Shown here: positions 14,298 through 21,968 of the stretch, one piece after another | Position numbering within the stretch: position 1 is the stretch's first letter | Layout of the letters: every line of letters begins with the position of its first letter | Virus record (IMG/VR): IMGVR_UViG_3300005338_000426 | Location: 1 to 35,047 of that record | From: a virus | DNA length: 35,047 bases | Reading direction: 5' to 3' (one strand) | Program-made: the position numbers and the translations under genes | The notes under the pieces: generated by a model | The model's input: the letters and a program-made list of their open reading frames with translations, nothing else | The model's database searches: none | What the model was told of the DNA's origin: nothing

Positions 14298-15544
14298 GCG
14301 TTCCCGAGCTCCCTCCGATGCTGAAGCCGTTCGCGGAAGCGACCACGTTTGCGCGCGAACGCGAGCCGCAGCAGCCGGAGTTCTATGCCGCTCTCGATAA
14401 CGACGCGCGCATGCGCGCATTCACCATCGCCGGCCTGCTCAAAACCTCCGCGCTTCAGGCGGCGCACGAGTTAGCCATCAGGCAAATCGAAGAGGGAACG
14501 CCAATGGCCGAATTCAACGACCAGCTGGCGAACCTAATCGAAGCCAACGGCGGCATGTTGTTGTCGAAGGCGCGGCTCGATCTCGTCTTCCGCAACAACA
14601 ACGCCGTCGTCGCATCCGCCGCGCGATACCGGCAAATCGTCGGGGAAGGCGTGGCCGATCGTCGGCCGTACGGGCAATACCCATTAGGGCCGGATGACTC
14701 GCATACGACCGAGGTCTGCCGACGCCTGCAAGGGTTGGTTTTTCCGCTGCGCTCGCTGCTGGCGAAACGAATCTGGCCGCCAAATCATCATGGCGAACGC
14801 CACATCGACATCACCACGATGACCGAGGAACAGGCGCGGGAATCCGGCCGCCTCTATGCCGGATCGCCGGATGACGAGTATCCGTTCCTTGAAGACCCGG
14901 AAACGGGGCAGGCGGCGCGCGTGATGCCGAATTCGGGGTGGGACTTCGATCCGTCGATCTTTGCGGCGGACGGCCAATACCTCGCGACGGAAGCAGCGGC
15001 AGCGACAAGGAAAGAAGTGGGGAAGAAGACGGCCGCCGACTACGGTCTCGCGCCTCTGGTGCAGACCGCCGCGGAACACATCGCGCGCGGCGAGCTTCTC
15101 CTGCCGGTCCAACTGCGAACCGCTGAAAAGAAGGCGTGGGAGGAATTCCGGTCGTCTATGCGCATGCCGCGCGACGGTTCCTCCGTGTTCGTTGCGGATC
15201 ACGCGGGCGACGGAGTGATGGTCACACGCGAGAGCTTCGCCGCGATCTACGCCGACCGGCCGGACACCTCGCGCTATTTCCGCTTCCTGATACCTACGAT
15301 CGAGAACCCTTACGAGGCGTGGCTCATCCCGGTACAGAGCGAGTCCGGCGAGACGACGTTCATGCGCCGGTACATCGGCCTGTACCGCATCACAGGAAAC
15401 CGGCTTGTCGCGATCGTCGTCGATCGTGCGCCGAACGGTTGGCTGATGCGGGCGCGCTACTACTACGACCACGATATGCCCGAGGCCGAGCGTCGCGGTC
15501 TGCTCACCTCGAACAAATCCATCAAGAAAGGTTCACCCAACTGA
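14294..15544 (+). CDS. Mu F-like head morphogenesis protein fused to a PBECR-type nuclease domain
   Basis: This encodes 416 residues from ATG 14294, overlapping the portal stop. Residues 45-190 are the Mu F (gp30-like) minor head domain: ALQAAHELAIRQIEEGTPM, LDLVFRNNNAVVASAARY and a CRRLQGLVF...WPPNHHGER close. Residues about 325-400 match the phage Barnase-EndoU-ColicinE5/RelE-like (PBECR) nuclease domain often found at the ends of such proteins: RYFRFLIPTIENPYEAWLIP, MRRYIGLY, then VVDRAPNGWL. F-like proteins sit at the portal vertex and may be injected with the DNA, so the C-terminal domain could act on RNA in the new host. Its activity is inferred from similarity, and I cannot verify the catalytic residues. 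Confidence 0.85.
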   Translation: MSVPELPPMLKPFAEATTFAREREPQQPEFYAALDNDARMRAFTIAGLLKTSALQAAHELAIRQIEEGTPMAEFNDQLANLIEANGGMLLSKARLDLVFRNNNAVVASAARYRQIVGEGVADRRPYGQYPLGPDDSHTTEVCRRLQGLVFPLRSLLAKRIWPPNHHGERHIDITTMTEEQARESGRLYAGSPDDEYPFLEDPETGQAARVMPNSGWDFDPSIFAADGQYLATEAAAATRKEVGKKTAADYGLAPLVQTAAEHIARGELLLPVQLRTAEKKAWEEFRSSMRMPRDGSSVFVADHAGDGVMVTRESFAAIYADRPDTSRYFRFLIPTIENPYEAWLIPVQSESGETTFMRRYIGLYRITGNRLVAIVVDRAPNGWLMRARYYYDHDMPEAERRGLLTSNKSIKKGSPN

Positions 15545-16533
15545 AGAAGCACTTTCCACACGTAAGCCTCATCCACAAGGACTGTCGAGAGGCGTTGCGA
15601 TCGATGGCGGACGAAAAAATCGACGCGATCGTGACCGATCCGCCGTACGAACTGGCGCTCGACGGTAAACAGTGGGACTCGACCGGCATCGCATTCGACG
15701 TCGATCTGTGGCGCGATGCGCTGCGCGTACTAAAACCGGGAGGCCACCTGATTGCCTTTGGCGGTTCACGCACGTATCACCGCATGGCCGTCGCGATTGA
15801 AGACGCAGGGTTCGAGATTCGGGATTGCCTCATGTGGTTGTACGGGTCCGGTTTTCCAAAGTCACTCGATGTCAGCAAAGCCATCGACCGACGAGCTGGC
15901 GCGGAGCGGCCCACAATCGGCTATCGAAATGCGAGTGTCACCGCCGGCACGACACTCTACAACCCGAGCAGGCGGGTTGCCATTCAGCTCGCCATTACGG
16001 AGCCGGCGACCGACGCGGCGAAGCAATGGGATGGCTGGGGAACGACTCTAAAGCCCGCATACGAGCCCATTGTGCTTGCCCGGAAGCCATTCAAGGGAAC
16101 GCTGCTCGACCATGTTCTCACGCACGGAATCGGAGCACTCAACATCGACGCTTGCCGCATTCCGTATGCAACGGGCGAGACGCCTTGGGCAGTCGGCAGC
16201 GCGGCCAAAGGAAGATTTCCTGCGAACGTCGTCTTCGATGAGGAAGCAGCCGAAGCACTCGGCAAGCGTTCGCGATTTTTCTACGTCACGAAACCGGCGA
16301 AGAGGGAACGCGGCGCGTATAACCACCACCTCACGGTCAAGCCGCTCGACCTGATGAAGAACCTCGTCCGGCTGGTCACTCCTCCGGGCGGAGTTGTACT
16401 CGATCCATTCGGCGGCAGCGGCACCACAGCGCTCGCAGCGCTTGCTGAAGGGTTCGACGCAATCGTCATCGAGCGCGATCGCGAGTCGTTCACGACCGCA
16501 GAACGGCGCATTGAGGACGCAAAGGCCGCGTAA
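15541..16533 (+). CDS. beta-class DNA adenine N6-methyltransferase with CTG start
   Basis: This encodes 330 residues. The frame has no ATG, GTG or TTG near its natural beginning; CTG 15541 overlaps the previous stop as CTGA and has AAGAAAGG nine bases upstream, so I take it as the start. Restarting at ATG 15604 would remove the first strand. Motif IV DPPY is at 33-36, followed by a substrate-binding part with FGGSRTYHRM. Motif I (DPFGGSGTT) lies near the C-terminus at 288-296, the order of the N6_N4_Mtase beta class. DPPY points to adenine N6 methylation. No cognate restriction enzyme is present, so it likely protects phage DNA from host restriction or alters gene control. Confidence 0.88.
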   Translation: MKKHFPHVSLIHKDCREALRSMADEKIDAIVTDPPYELALDGKQWDSTGIAFDVDLWRDALRVLKPGGHLIAFGGSRTYHRMAVAIEDAGFEIRDCLMWLYGSGFPKSLDVSKAIDRRAGAERPTIGYRNASVTAGTTLYNPSRRVAIQLAITEPATDAAKQWDGWGTTLKPAYEPIVLARKPFKGTLLDHVLTHGIGALNIDACRIPYATGETPWAVGSAAKGRFPANVVFDEEAAEALGKRSRFFYVTKPAKRERGAYNHHLTVKPLDLMKNLVRLVTPPGGVVLDPFGGSGTTALAALAEGFDAIVIERDRESFTTAERRIEDAKAA

Positions 16534-17834
16534 TGGCTTCCGGCCCTCTCGCGCGCGAGCGCGCAACGCGGCTCGCGGTCGCTGTGGGACCCCTCACGCC
16601 ATACCGCGCGGCCTCCGCAACGATCGGCGGCGATCCACCGGCAAAGGTGCTGATCTTTCCTCCGGACGTCTGGCCGCTCGCAGACGGCGACGGGCTCGTT
16701 ACGGATGCCGAGTCGTTTCAGAGCGTCCTGGCGAACTTCCACGAGCGCGGCATTTTGATTGTGTTCGATTACGAACACATGACGATTGATGAATACCGCA
16801 AGCCGGGGGAGCTGCCGATCGCGGCGGGGTTCATCACCGACCTCGAGATCGCTCCCGAGGGACTCGTCGGAAGCGTGACCTGGACCCCTCGCGCAGCGGC
16901 ACACATCGCGGCCGGCGAGTATCTCTATCACTCGCCCGTTGCGATCTACGACAAAACGACATTACGCGTCATGGCTCTACACAGCTGCGCGCTGACGAAC
17001 ACGCCGCGCACGAATCATCAGAAGCCGATTACCGAGCAGGTGGCGGCGCGGATCATCGCCGCGTGCTGGCCTGACGAGAAAGGAGGTCAACAAGTATTGA
17101 AGTGGACAGAACTACTTGCACAATTCCTCGCGGCTCGCATGGGTTCACCCGCCGCCGAAAAGATCGCCGCGCTGCAAGCCGTGGTCGATTCTCTTGCAGC
17201 ATCCGGTGCTGAGACGGTCGCCGCTTCGAACGCCGACGAGTCGATCCTCGCGCACCTGCAACTGGCGCCGCTCAATGACATTCCGGCCGCGTCCGAACCC
17301 GTTGCCGCCGCACTCGGTCTCGATGCCTCGGCCGACTCGAATGTCATCGTCGCGCGGATCACCGAAATGAAAACCGGTGTCGTTGTGAAGGCCGAGCACG
17401 ATGCCGCGATCGCGGCGCTGACAGCGACGGTGGCCGATCTCACCTCGCGACTCGAATCCGCGCATCCGAACGACGTCGAAGCGGTGATTGCGGCGAACCT
17501 CGAAAAACTGTCCCCCGCTTTGCGGCAGAACATCCGGGCAGTCGCGAAGTCGGATAAGACGCTTGCGCTCGAAATGATCGCCAACATCACCGGCACACGC
17601 GCCGCAGCAACGGTGCCGATGTCGCCGATCGCCGGCCACGAGTCCGCCGGTTCACCGGACGCCAGGACGACAGAAATCGCTACGCACAGGGTCTGGCGCG
17701 GACAGCCGCTCCCGGTAAGCGAATCCTCCGGATCAATGGCCGCCGCCATTCGCGCGATTGCGGCCTCGGAAGGCTGCGACTACGTCGAAGCCACGAGCCG
17801 CTACCACAAGCGGCACACAAAGAGCGCCGCGTAG
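16533..17834 (+). CDS. Mu I-like head maturation protease fused to scaffold
   Basis: This encodes 433 residues from ATG 16533, overlapping the methyltransferase stop (TAATG). The N-terminal 185 residues match Mu gpI: VFDYEHMTIDEY near 75, AAGFITDLEI near 95, WTPRAAAHIAAGEYLYHSPV near 112-131 and LHSCALTNTPRTN near 150. The Asp-Tyr-Glu-His and Ser-Cys-Ala-Leu-Thr blocks are the conserved landmarks of this protease family. The rest is an Ala-rich, helical, acidic region typical of a scaffold. The protease trims scaffold and itself during prohead maturation. A strong internal ribosome site at 17080 allows the scaffold part to be made alone. Confidence 0.87.
   Translation: MASGPLARERATRLAVAVGPLTPYRAASATIGGDPPAKVLIFPPDVWPLADGDGLVTDAESFQSVLANFHERGILIVFDYEHMTIDEYRKPGELPIAAGFITDLEIAPEGLVGSVTWTPRAAAHIAAGEYLYHSPVAIYDKTTLRVMALHSCALTNTPRTNHQKPITEQVAARIIAACWPDEKGGQQVLKWTELLAQFLAARMGSPAAEKIAALQAVVDSLAASGAETVAASNADESILAHLQLAPLNDIPAASEPVAAALGLDASADSNVIVARITEMKTGVVVKAEHDAAIAALTATVADLTSRLESAHPNDVEAVIAANLEKLSPALRQNIRAVAKSDKTLALEMIANITGTRAAATVPMSPIAGHESAGSPDARTTEIATHRVWRGQPLPVSESSGSMAAAIRAIAASEGCDYVEATSRYHKRHTKSAA
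17097..17834 (+). CDS. internal in-frame scaffold protein (Mu Z-like)
   Basis: TTG 17097 lies in frame within the protease gene and is preceded at 17079-17087 by AAAGGAGGT, the strongest Shine-Dalgarno match in the head genes. Translation from here yields 245 residues covering only the helical, Ala-rich scaffold part. In phage Mu the scaffold gpZ is made in the same way from within gene I. The product would outnumber the protease and fill the prohead interior before cleavage. The evidence is the ribosome site, the frame and the domain boundary; expression is inferred. Confidence 0.65.
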   Translation: MKWTELLAQFLAARMGSPAAEKIAALQAVVDSLAASGAETVAASNADESILAHLQLAPLNDIPAASEPVAAALGLDASADSNVIVARITEMKTGVVVKAEHDAAIAALTATVADLTSRLESAHPNDVEAVIAANLEKLSPALRQNIRAVAKSDKTLALEMIANITGTRAAATVPMSPIAGHESAGSPDARTTEIATHRVWRGQPLPVSESSGSMAAAIRAIAASEGCDYVEATSRYHKRHTKSAA

Positions 17835-17898
17835 AGCGCGCAATCCCAAACCACCCGAGGCGCGCATCGCGCCGCTCATAGGAGACGCATCCCCACTC

Positions 17899-18276
17899 AT
17901 GGCAAGAAACGCAGGGATCATTGCGGGCTTACGTGTACCGCGCTTTCCAACGGTCGCCGTAACGATCGGCCTTGCAGTCGATCGTAGAGGCAACCCGATC
18001 ACCGTACGCGGCGCACGTGCGTTTGGTGTCGCGGTAGACGGAGTTGATGCCGCAGGCATTGCCGCCGGTAAAGGCATCACGGTCGGAACGAACGGCGAAG
18101 AGAACGTCCTTTATGGCGAGAACGTCACGGAGACTGACGAGCTGACGGCCGGATCGGATGCGAAGTGGTATCGCGCCGCATCCGGCGAGGTTGTCAGCGC
18201 ATACGCGACCTTCGCAGGAGTGACCGGCCAGCTCGGTCGCGCGAAGCTCCTCGACAGCGGCTACATCAAGCCGTAA
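17899..18276 (+). CDS. small capsid decoration (cement)-like protein
   Basis: This encodes 125 residues from ATG 17899; AGGAG is 14 bases upstream, slightly far. The protein is Gly/Ala/Val-rich and beta-type, with ARAFGVAVDGVDAAGIAAGKG in the middle and a late SGEVVSAYATFAG strand pair. This pattern recalls DUF2190 and related cement proteins encoded between scaffold and major capsid genes. Such proteins bind the capsid surface and stabilise it after expansion. The family match is by composition and position, so confidence in function is moderate. Confidence 0.55.
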   Translation: MARNAGIIAGLRVPRFPTVAVTIGLAVDRRGNPITVRGARAFGVAVDGVDAAGIAAGKGITVGTNGEENVLYGENVTETDELTAGSDAKWYRAASGEVVSAYATFAGVTGQLGRAKLLDSGYIKP

Positions 18277-18296
18277 TCGCACACAAACCAATAACG

Positions 18297-18373
18297 ACAC
18301 CCCGGCGGAGTCGCATCGCGCGCCCGTCATGCGCGAGCTGTCTCTTATGACACCGCTCCGCGATTCGGGGTGT
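18297..18373 (+). promoter_or_regulatory. large two-level hairpin upstream of the major capsid gene
   Basis: ACACCCCG plus GCGGAG (18297-18310) pairs with CTCCGC (18356-18361) and CGGGGTGT (18366-18373), giving 14 base pairs with a four-base bulge. Inside it TCGCGC (18316-18321) pairs with GCGCGA (18331-18336). The structure ends 20 bases before the capsid start codon. Placement suggests mRNA stabilisation, processing or translational control of the most abundant virion protein. Confidence 0.55.
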
Positions 18374-18393
18374 GACCACGGAGATCCAATCAA

Positions 18394-19356
18394 TTGGCCG
18401 TCAGCAAGCTCGAAAAGCTGCGCTATGTCGATGAGCACAATACGAACCTCGTCACCGGGTACCGGTTTCCGGAGTTTGTAGGCGTTACCGAAATCGCGCC
18501 GATCATCGACACCACACAGGAAGCAGGGAAGTTTCCGAAGTTCGGGGCCGAGGCGATGATGGTCTACCCCGAAATCCGCCGCCCGTTCATGTCGCCTCGC
18601 GTGCGGATCAATCAAACGATGAGCTTCGGCACCTACGCCACCGACGAGGTGGGCGTTGAGGTGGCGATCTACGACCGCGAGCGGCGCGCCGTGCCCGACA
18701 AGGTGCGCGCGCGCTACGAGGAAAACAAAGTGAAGCTCGGCGAACAGGTCATCCAGTTATGGATGGAGTATTCGATCGCGACCATCCTGCAAGACCCAAC
18801 GCGCTACGCGTCCGGTTGCGTCGAAGCTCTTACGGGCGCGAATCAGTGGCAGGACAAACTCAATTCCGATCCGTGGGCCGACATGACGCGCTGGCTCACG
18901 ACGCTCAAATACAAAGTCGGCAAGGACTTCAAAGACCTCTCGATTGCCCTCGGCGCGAAAGGCATGCTCGCGCTGATTCAGCATCCGAAGACCATTGACC
19001 GTTTCGCGCGCGGCACCGTGGCAAACGAAGTCGGAATCGCGAACATGCTCGGCTGCCGCAGCGTCAAGCTGTTCTCGGGTATGTACGTCACCGACATGCT
19101 CGACGCCGAGGACCCTGATTCGGCGGTCATGTCGGACCTGTGGGGCGACGTCGCCGTTTCCTACTACAAAGTCGACGACGCGCAGATCGGCGATCCCGTC
19201 GCAGCTGCAATTGCGCGTGTGGACGGCGCGAAGGTCGTGACCGAGTACCGCGATGAGCGGCACACCTGCGACATCAAAGCGGTCGATGACAACTTCGGTT
19301 TCGTCCAGGTCTCGAACCGTCGGCTCGTGCTCGCGACCGGTGTCGCCGGGAACTAA
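18394..19356 (+). CDS. major capsid protein (HK97 fold, Mu-like group)
   Basis: This encodes 320 residues from TTG 18394, with GGAG about 12 bases upstream. The length, order and features fit a Mu-like major head protein: a short N-terminal arm, an acidic E-loop region (PEIRRPFMSPRVRINQTMS), a central spine helix (ARYEENKVKLGEQVIQLWME), and a beta-rich A domain (LWGDVAVSYYKVDDAQIGD). There is no long N-terminal delta region, consistent with a separate scaffold. It assembles the icosahedral shell around the scaffold from the preceding genes. The hairpin in its leader and its position after the cement gene support the call. Confidence 0.8.
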   Translation: MAVSKLEKLRYVDEHNTNLVTGYRFPEFVGVTEIAPIIDTTQEAGKFPKFGAEAMMVYPEIRRPFMSPRVRINQTMSFGTYATDEVGVEVAIYDRERRAVPDKVRARYEENKVKLGEQVIQLWMEYSIATILQDPTRYASGCVEALTGANQWQDKLNSDPWADMTRWLTTLKYKVGKDFKDLSIALGAKGMLALIQHPKTIDRFARGTVANEVGIANMLGCRSVKLFSGMYVTDMLDAEDPDSAVMSDLWGDVAVSYYKVDDAQIGDPVAAAIARVDGAKVVTEYRDERHTCDIKAVDDNFGFVQVSNRRLVLATGVAGN

Positions 19357-19379
19357 TCCATAACTAGAGGAACCCTCGA

Positions 19380-19799
19380 ATGGCAGCTCACGACAAGAAA
19401 AGCATCGCATTTGCCGACAAGCGGGACGCGGCGCGGATCGATGATGAGAAGAAATACCCGGTGGTGCACGCGATCGTGCTCGGCAAGGGCGAAACGCGCG
19501 AGCGACGCGCGTCCGGCCACGTCACGGCAGCAGAAGTCGGCGGCGAAGCGGCGATCGAGCATCTGCTCAAGATCGGCGCCGTTCGCGACCCCGATGCGCC
19601 GGTCCGGCCGAGTGCGGCCAGTGAAGAGAAGGCGCGAGGCGTCGTGATGGACATCGCGCTTGACGGCAAAGTCGTCACGCGCGAGGGCGAGCGGTATCGG
19701 GTCGGCGACCGCGTGCTGGATTCGGACGGTATTGCGGCGATACCGCTTCCCGAGCTGGCCGCACTCGTCGTCGCGGCTCTCAACTCTGTGAAGTCCTAG
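19380..19799 (+). CDS. hypothetical head-region protein
   Basis: This encodes 139 residues from ATG 19380, preceded by GAGGAA. It has a mixed charged start, a strand KKYPVVHAIVLGKGE, a middle helix (AAEVGGEAAIEHLLKIGAV), and an ending helix LPELAALVVAALNSV. In Mu-like genomes this slot, after the capsid gene and before the gp36-like gene, holds a gp35-like protein of unknown role. I do not recognise a specific family. Its last 20 bases overlap the 3' end of a leftward gene. Confidence 0.6.
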   Translation: MAAHDKKSIAFADKRDAARIDDEKKYPVVHAIVLGKGETRERRASGHVTAAEVGGEAAIEHLLKIGAVRDPDAPVRPSAASEEKARGVVMDIALDGKVVTREGERYRVGDRVLDSDGIAAIPLPELAALVVAALNSVKS

Positions 19800-19980
19800 C
19801 CTCCATTGCGTCTGCAAGCTGGTTCAGATCGTCGCGTGTCAGTGCGGAAGGACGCGCAGCACAGGCATCGAAGTGCATCAGCACTTGTGACCGCTCATAC
19901 GCAAACCACCCTTCGCACACCTCGATTGGGGTCCGGCAAAACGGACACGTAAAGCGACTTTCCTTGCACACCCCCGACAT
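19780..19980 (-). CDS. small zinc-ribbon protein on the opposite strand
   Basis: This encodes 66 residues from ATG 19980, with GGGGG nine bases upstream; the frame opens as far as 20034, but without a ribosome site. A CPFC pair near residues 12-15 and HFDAC near 35-39 give four possible zinc ligands in a compact finger (CPFCRTPIEVCEGW). The C-terminal 20 residues are a helix (LTRDDLNQLADAMEA). It sits in the gap between the head and connector genes, facing left, with a 20-base overlap of the preceding gene's end. Mu-like phages often carry a small zinc-finger regulator (Com-type), but I cannot claim that identity here. Confidence 0.5.
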   Translation of the reverse strand: MSGVCKESRFTCPFCRTPIEVCEGWFAYERSQVLMHFDACAARPSALTRDDLNQLADAMEARTSQS

Positions 19981-20094
19981 TGCCGAAATCCCCCAGACCG
20001 ACTGCATTTCACGATGCGAGTAGCGGACCAACAAGCCGACTAACGAGATTGCGACATTGAAGAATCAACAGACACGCCATCAAACGGAGCAGTC

Positions 20095-20601
20095 GTGAGC
20101 GAGTTTCCGCCACCGATTCCGCTCCCGCAGCCGCCGCCCAGTGCCTACGGAATCACGGTCGATGATCTCGCCGCTCGCCTCACGGCGCGCACACTTGCCG
20201 CCGTTACCGATGACGTCACCGGCCGAAACATCGATGCGTATCTCGTCGCTCAGAAAATCGTTGAGGCTGAGGCCGTGCTGCATTCATACGTGGCCGTTTA
20301 CTACTCGACGCCAATTGCGGAGGACTCCCCGGATTTCATCGTCGTGCGCAAAGTGGCGATTGATCTGGCGGCCTGGGAACTACTCAGTCGGCGACCCCAC
20401 GCGATGTCAGGGGATACGGGCGAGATCGAACGCACACGCTATGAAGCCACGATTGCGTGGCTGAAGGGACTTGCAAGCCGTAATCGGACGGTGAAGCTCG
20501 CCGGATCAGCGGAACGCACAGCCGCACCGGCAGCAAGCGGCGGGGCTGAGACCGTCGCCGATGAAACCCAATTCACAGACGAAGCCCTCGCGTCCTTCTG
20601 A
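20095..20601 (+). CDS. connector protein (Mu gp36-like, DUF1320)
   Basis: This encodes 168 residues from GTG 20095 with GGAG six bases upstream. After a proline-rich leader, residues 18-130 match DUF1320: YGITVDDLAARLTARTLAAV, then IVEAEAVLHSYVAVYY, VAIDLAAWELLSRRP and a final helix before a disordered Ala-rich tail. In Mu-like phages gp36 follows the capsid genes and forms the head completion ring below the portal. It abuts the next start (TGA then TTG) with no gap. Confidence 0.75.
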   Translation: MSEFPPPIPLPQPPPSAYGITVDDLAARLTARTLAAVTDDVTGRNIDAYLVAQKIVEAEAVLHSYVAVYYSTPIAEDSPDFIVVRKVAIDLAAWELLSRRPHAMSGDTGEIERTRYEATIAWLKGLASRNRTVKLAGSAERTAAPAASGGAETVADETQFTDEALASF

Positions 20602-21273
20602 TTGCCAGCACAGCTCGAAATCATCGGCCTGCGCGCGGCGCAGGAGGCCATCAATCGTCTCGGTCTTGCCGCAAAAGACACAAGAACGGTTCGCGCCGAC
20701 ATCGGCGAGGAGATGTTGCGGCGAATCGAGAAGCGGTTCGCAACAGAAACCGGGCCGGACGGCGAGCGTTGGAAACGCTCCAGACGCGCCGAACGCGAGG
20801 GCGGGCAGACACTACGACAAACCAATGCGCTCAGAAGCAGCATCCACTATGACGTAAGCGACGGCAATCTCAACCTCTACTCGTCCGATAAGAAGGCACG
20901 GGTTCATCAACTCGGACTTTCGATTTATCCAAAGCCGGGACATCAGTACCTGACGATTCCACTGCGCGCCGAGGGCGGTGAATTCGGCGAGCCGGAAAAG
21001 TCCACGCTATCTCGCAAGGGCCGAGACAGACGCCGTGCGGCTCACTACAACGTTGCCGACGAAGGTGTCGGTCGTACGTGGGTCGCGCGCGTACATGGAA
21101 AGCTCTACCTCTTCCAAGCGACTGGCGAGCATACCGTGCGCGCCCTGTTTCTCCTCGTCGGTTCGGTAACGATGATCGCGCGCCCGTTTCTCGGCTTTGG
21201 CCAGGACGACATCGCGATGGTCATTGCGATGCTCAGCGAATACCTCGGCGACGCATTCGACAAAACCTCATAA
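20602..21273 (+). CDS. virion morphogenesis protein (Mu gpG-like)
   Basis: This encodes 223 residues from TTG 20602, directly after the previous stop. The first 120 residues fit the phage_tail_S/gpG family: an N-terminal helix, EEMLRRIEKRFATETGPDGERWK, then LRQTNALRSSIHYDVSDGNLNLYSS and a VHQLGLSIYPKPG loop. It is longer than the usual 150 residues because of a C-terminal half (about 130-223) that includes a hydrophobic stretch (VRALFLLVGSVTMIARPFLGFG). The family acts in head-tail joining or tail completion. In Mu the homologue lies before the protease; here it has moved to the connector region. Confidence 0.72.
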   Translation: MPAQLEIIGLRAAQEAINRLGLAAKDTRTVRADIGEEMLRRIEKRFATETGPDGERWKRSRRAEREGGQTLRQTNALRSSIHYDVSDGNLNLYSSDKKARVHQLGLSIYPKPGHQYLTIPLRAEGGEFGEPEKSTLSRKGRDRRRAAHYNVADEGVGRTWVARVHGKLYLFQATGEHTVRALFLLVGSVTMIARPFLGFGQDDIAMVIAMLSEYLGDAFDKTS

Positions 21274-21283
21274 GGAAACTCCT

Positions 21284-21967
21284 TTGCCCGATTCCAGGAA
21301 TCTGACCGATCTTCATCCTTACTTCGAGTCCATCGTCAGGGAAGTCATCAATCGCGCGGTCATGAGTGGCATCTATCCGTTCATCACCGCGAGCCGCAGA
21401 CCGTATGAGCTGCAGGCCTGCTATTACGCGCAAGGCCGTCTGAAGCCGGGCGACACGGCGACCTATCAGGGATTCACCGTCTCCGTTTCACAGCACGAGG
21501 ACATGGTCATTGCCAAGTGCGGCAATGAAGCGATCCGAATTCCCGCGTTTGACTGGCACGACCATCACATCACGAACGCGAAGCCCAAACAGTCGTGGCA
21601 CACCCTCGGCTTCGCCGTCGATTTCGCGTTCCGCTCCTCGCTCAATGCCCGCGACGCACGTTACGACCTGGCGCTCTATCGCAAGCTCGCGGCGGTCTTC
21701 CGCCAAGTCTGCCCCGACGTGCGGTGGGGCAACGATTGGGACGGCGACGGAATCGAGGTCGCCAGTGATCCCGACGAGCACCTCTGCGACACGCCGCATT
21801 TCGAATGGCATCCGGGCCTGACGATCGATGAAGCAGCGGCGGGCGAGCTTCCGCCATACCCGAAGCAATGTCACAAGTGCGGCAATTTCCGCGATGACTT
21901 TCGCGGCGAGCGCTGTGCTGACTGCCGCCGAGGACGGGTGACGGCGCCGTGCGTCGGAGTGAAGTGA
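21284..21967 (+). CDS. endolysin, M15-type peptidase with C-terminal zinc ribbon
   Basis: This encodes 227 residues from TTG 21284 with AAGGA upstream. It cuts peptide cross-links or stem peptides of the cell wall at lysis. The family pattern is clear: SRRPYELQACYYAQGR (38-52), SWHTLGFAVDFAF with zinc ligands H106 and D113, RWGNDWDGDG (147-156), and DTPHFEWH with catalytic D169 and ligand H172. An unusual CHKCG...CADC ribbon (196-214) follows the catalytic domain and could help substrate binding or stability. There is no signal peptide, so export needs a holin. The gene lies between connector and tail terminator, not beside the holin-like gene. Confidence 0.85.
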   Translation: MPDSRNLTDLHPYFESIVREVINRAVMSGIYPFITASRRPYELQACYYAQGRLKPGDTATYQGFTVSVSQHEDMVIAKCGNEAIRIPAFDWHDHHITNAKPKQSWHTLGFAVDFAFRSSLNARDARYDLALYRKLAAVFRQVCPDVRWGNDWDGDGIEVASDPDEHLCDTPHFEWHPGLTIDEAAAGELPPYPKQCHKCGNFRDDFRGERCADCRRGRVTAPCVGVK

Positions 21968-21968
21968 T

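Noticed and set aside
14684-15472. Leftward 262-codon frame in the F-like gene
   Set aside because: It is antisense to recognised F-like and nuclease domains and is His/Arg-rich without a motif.
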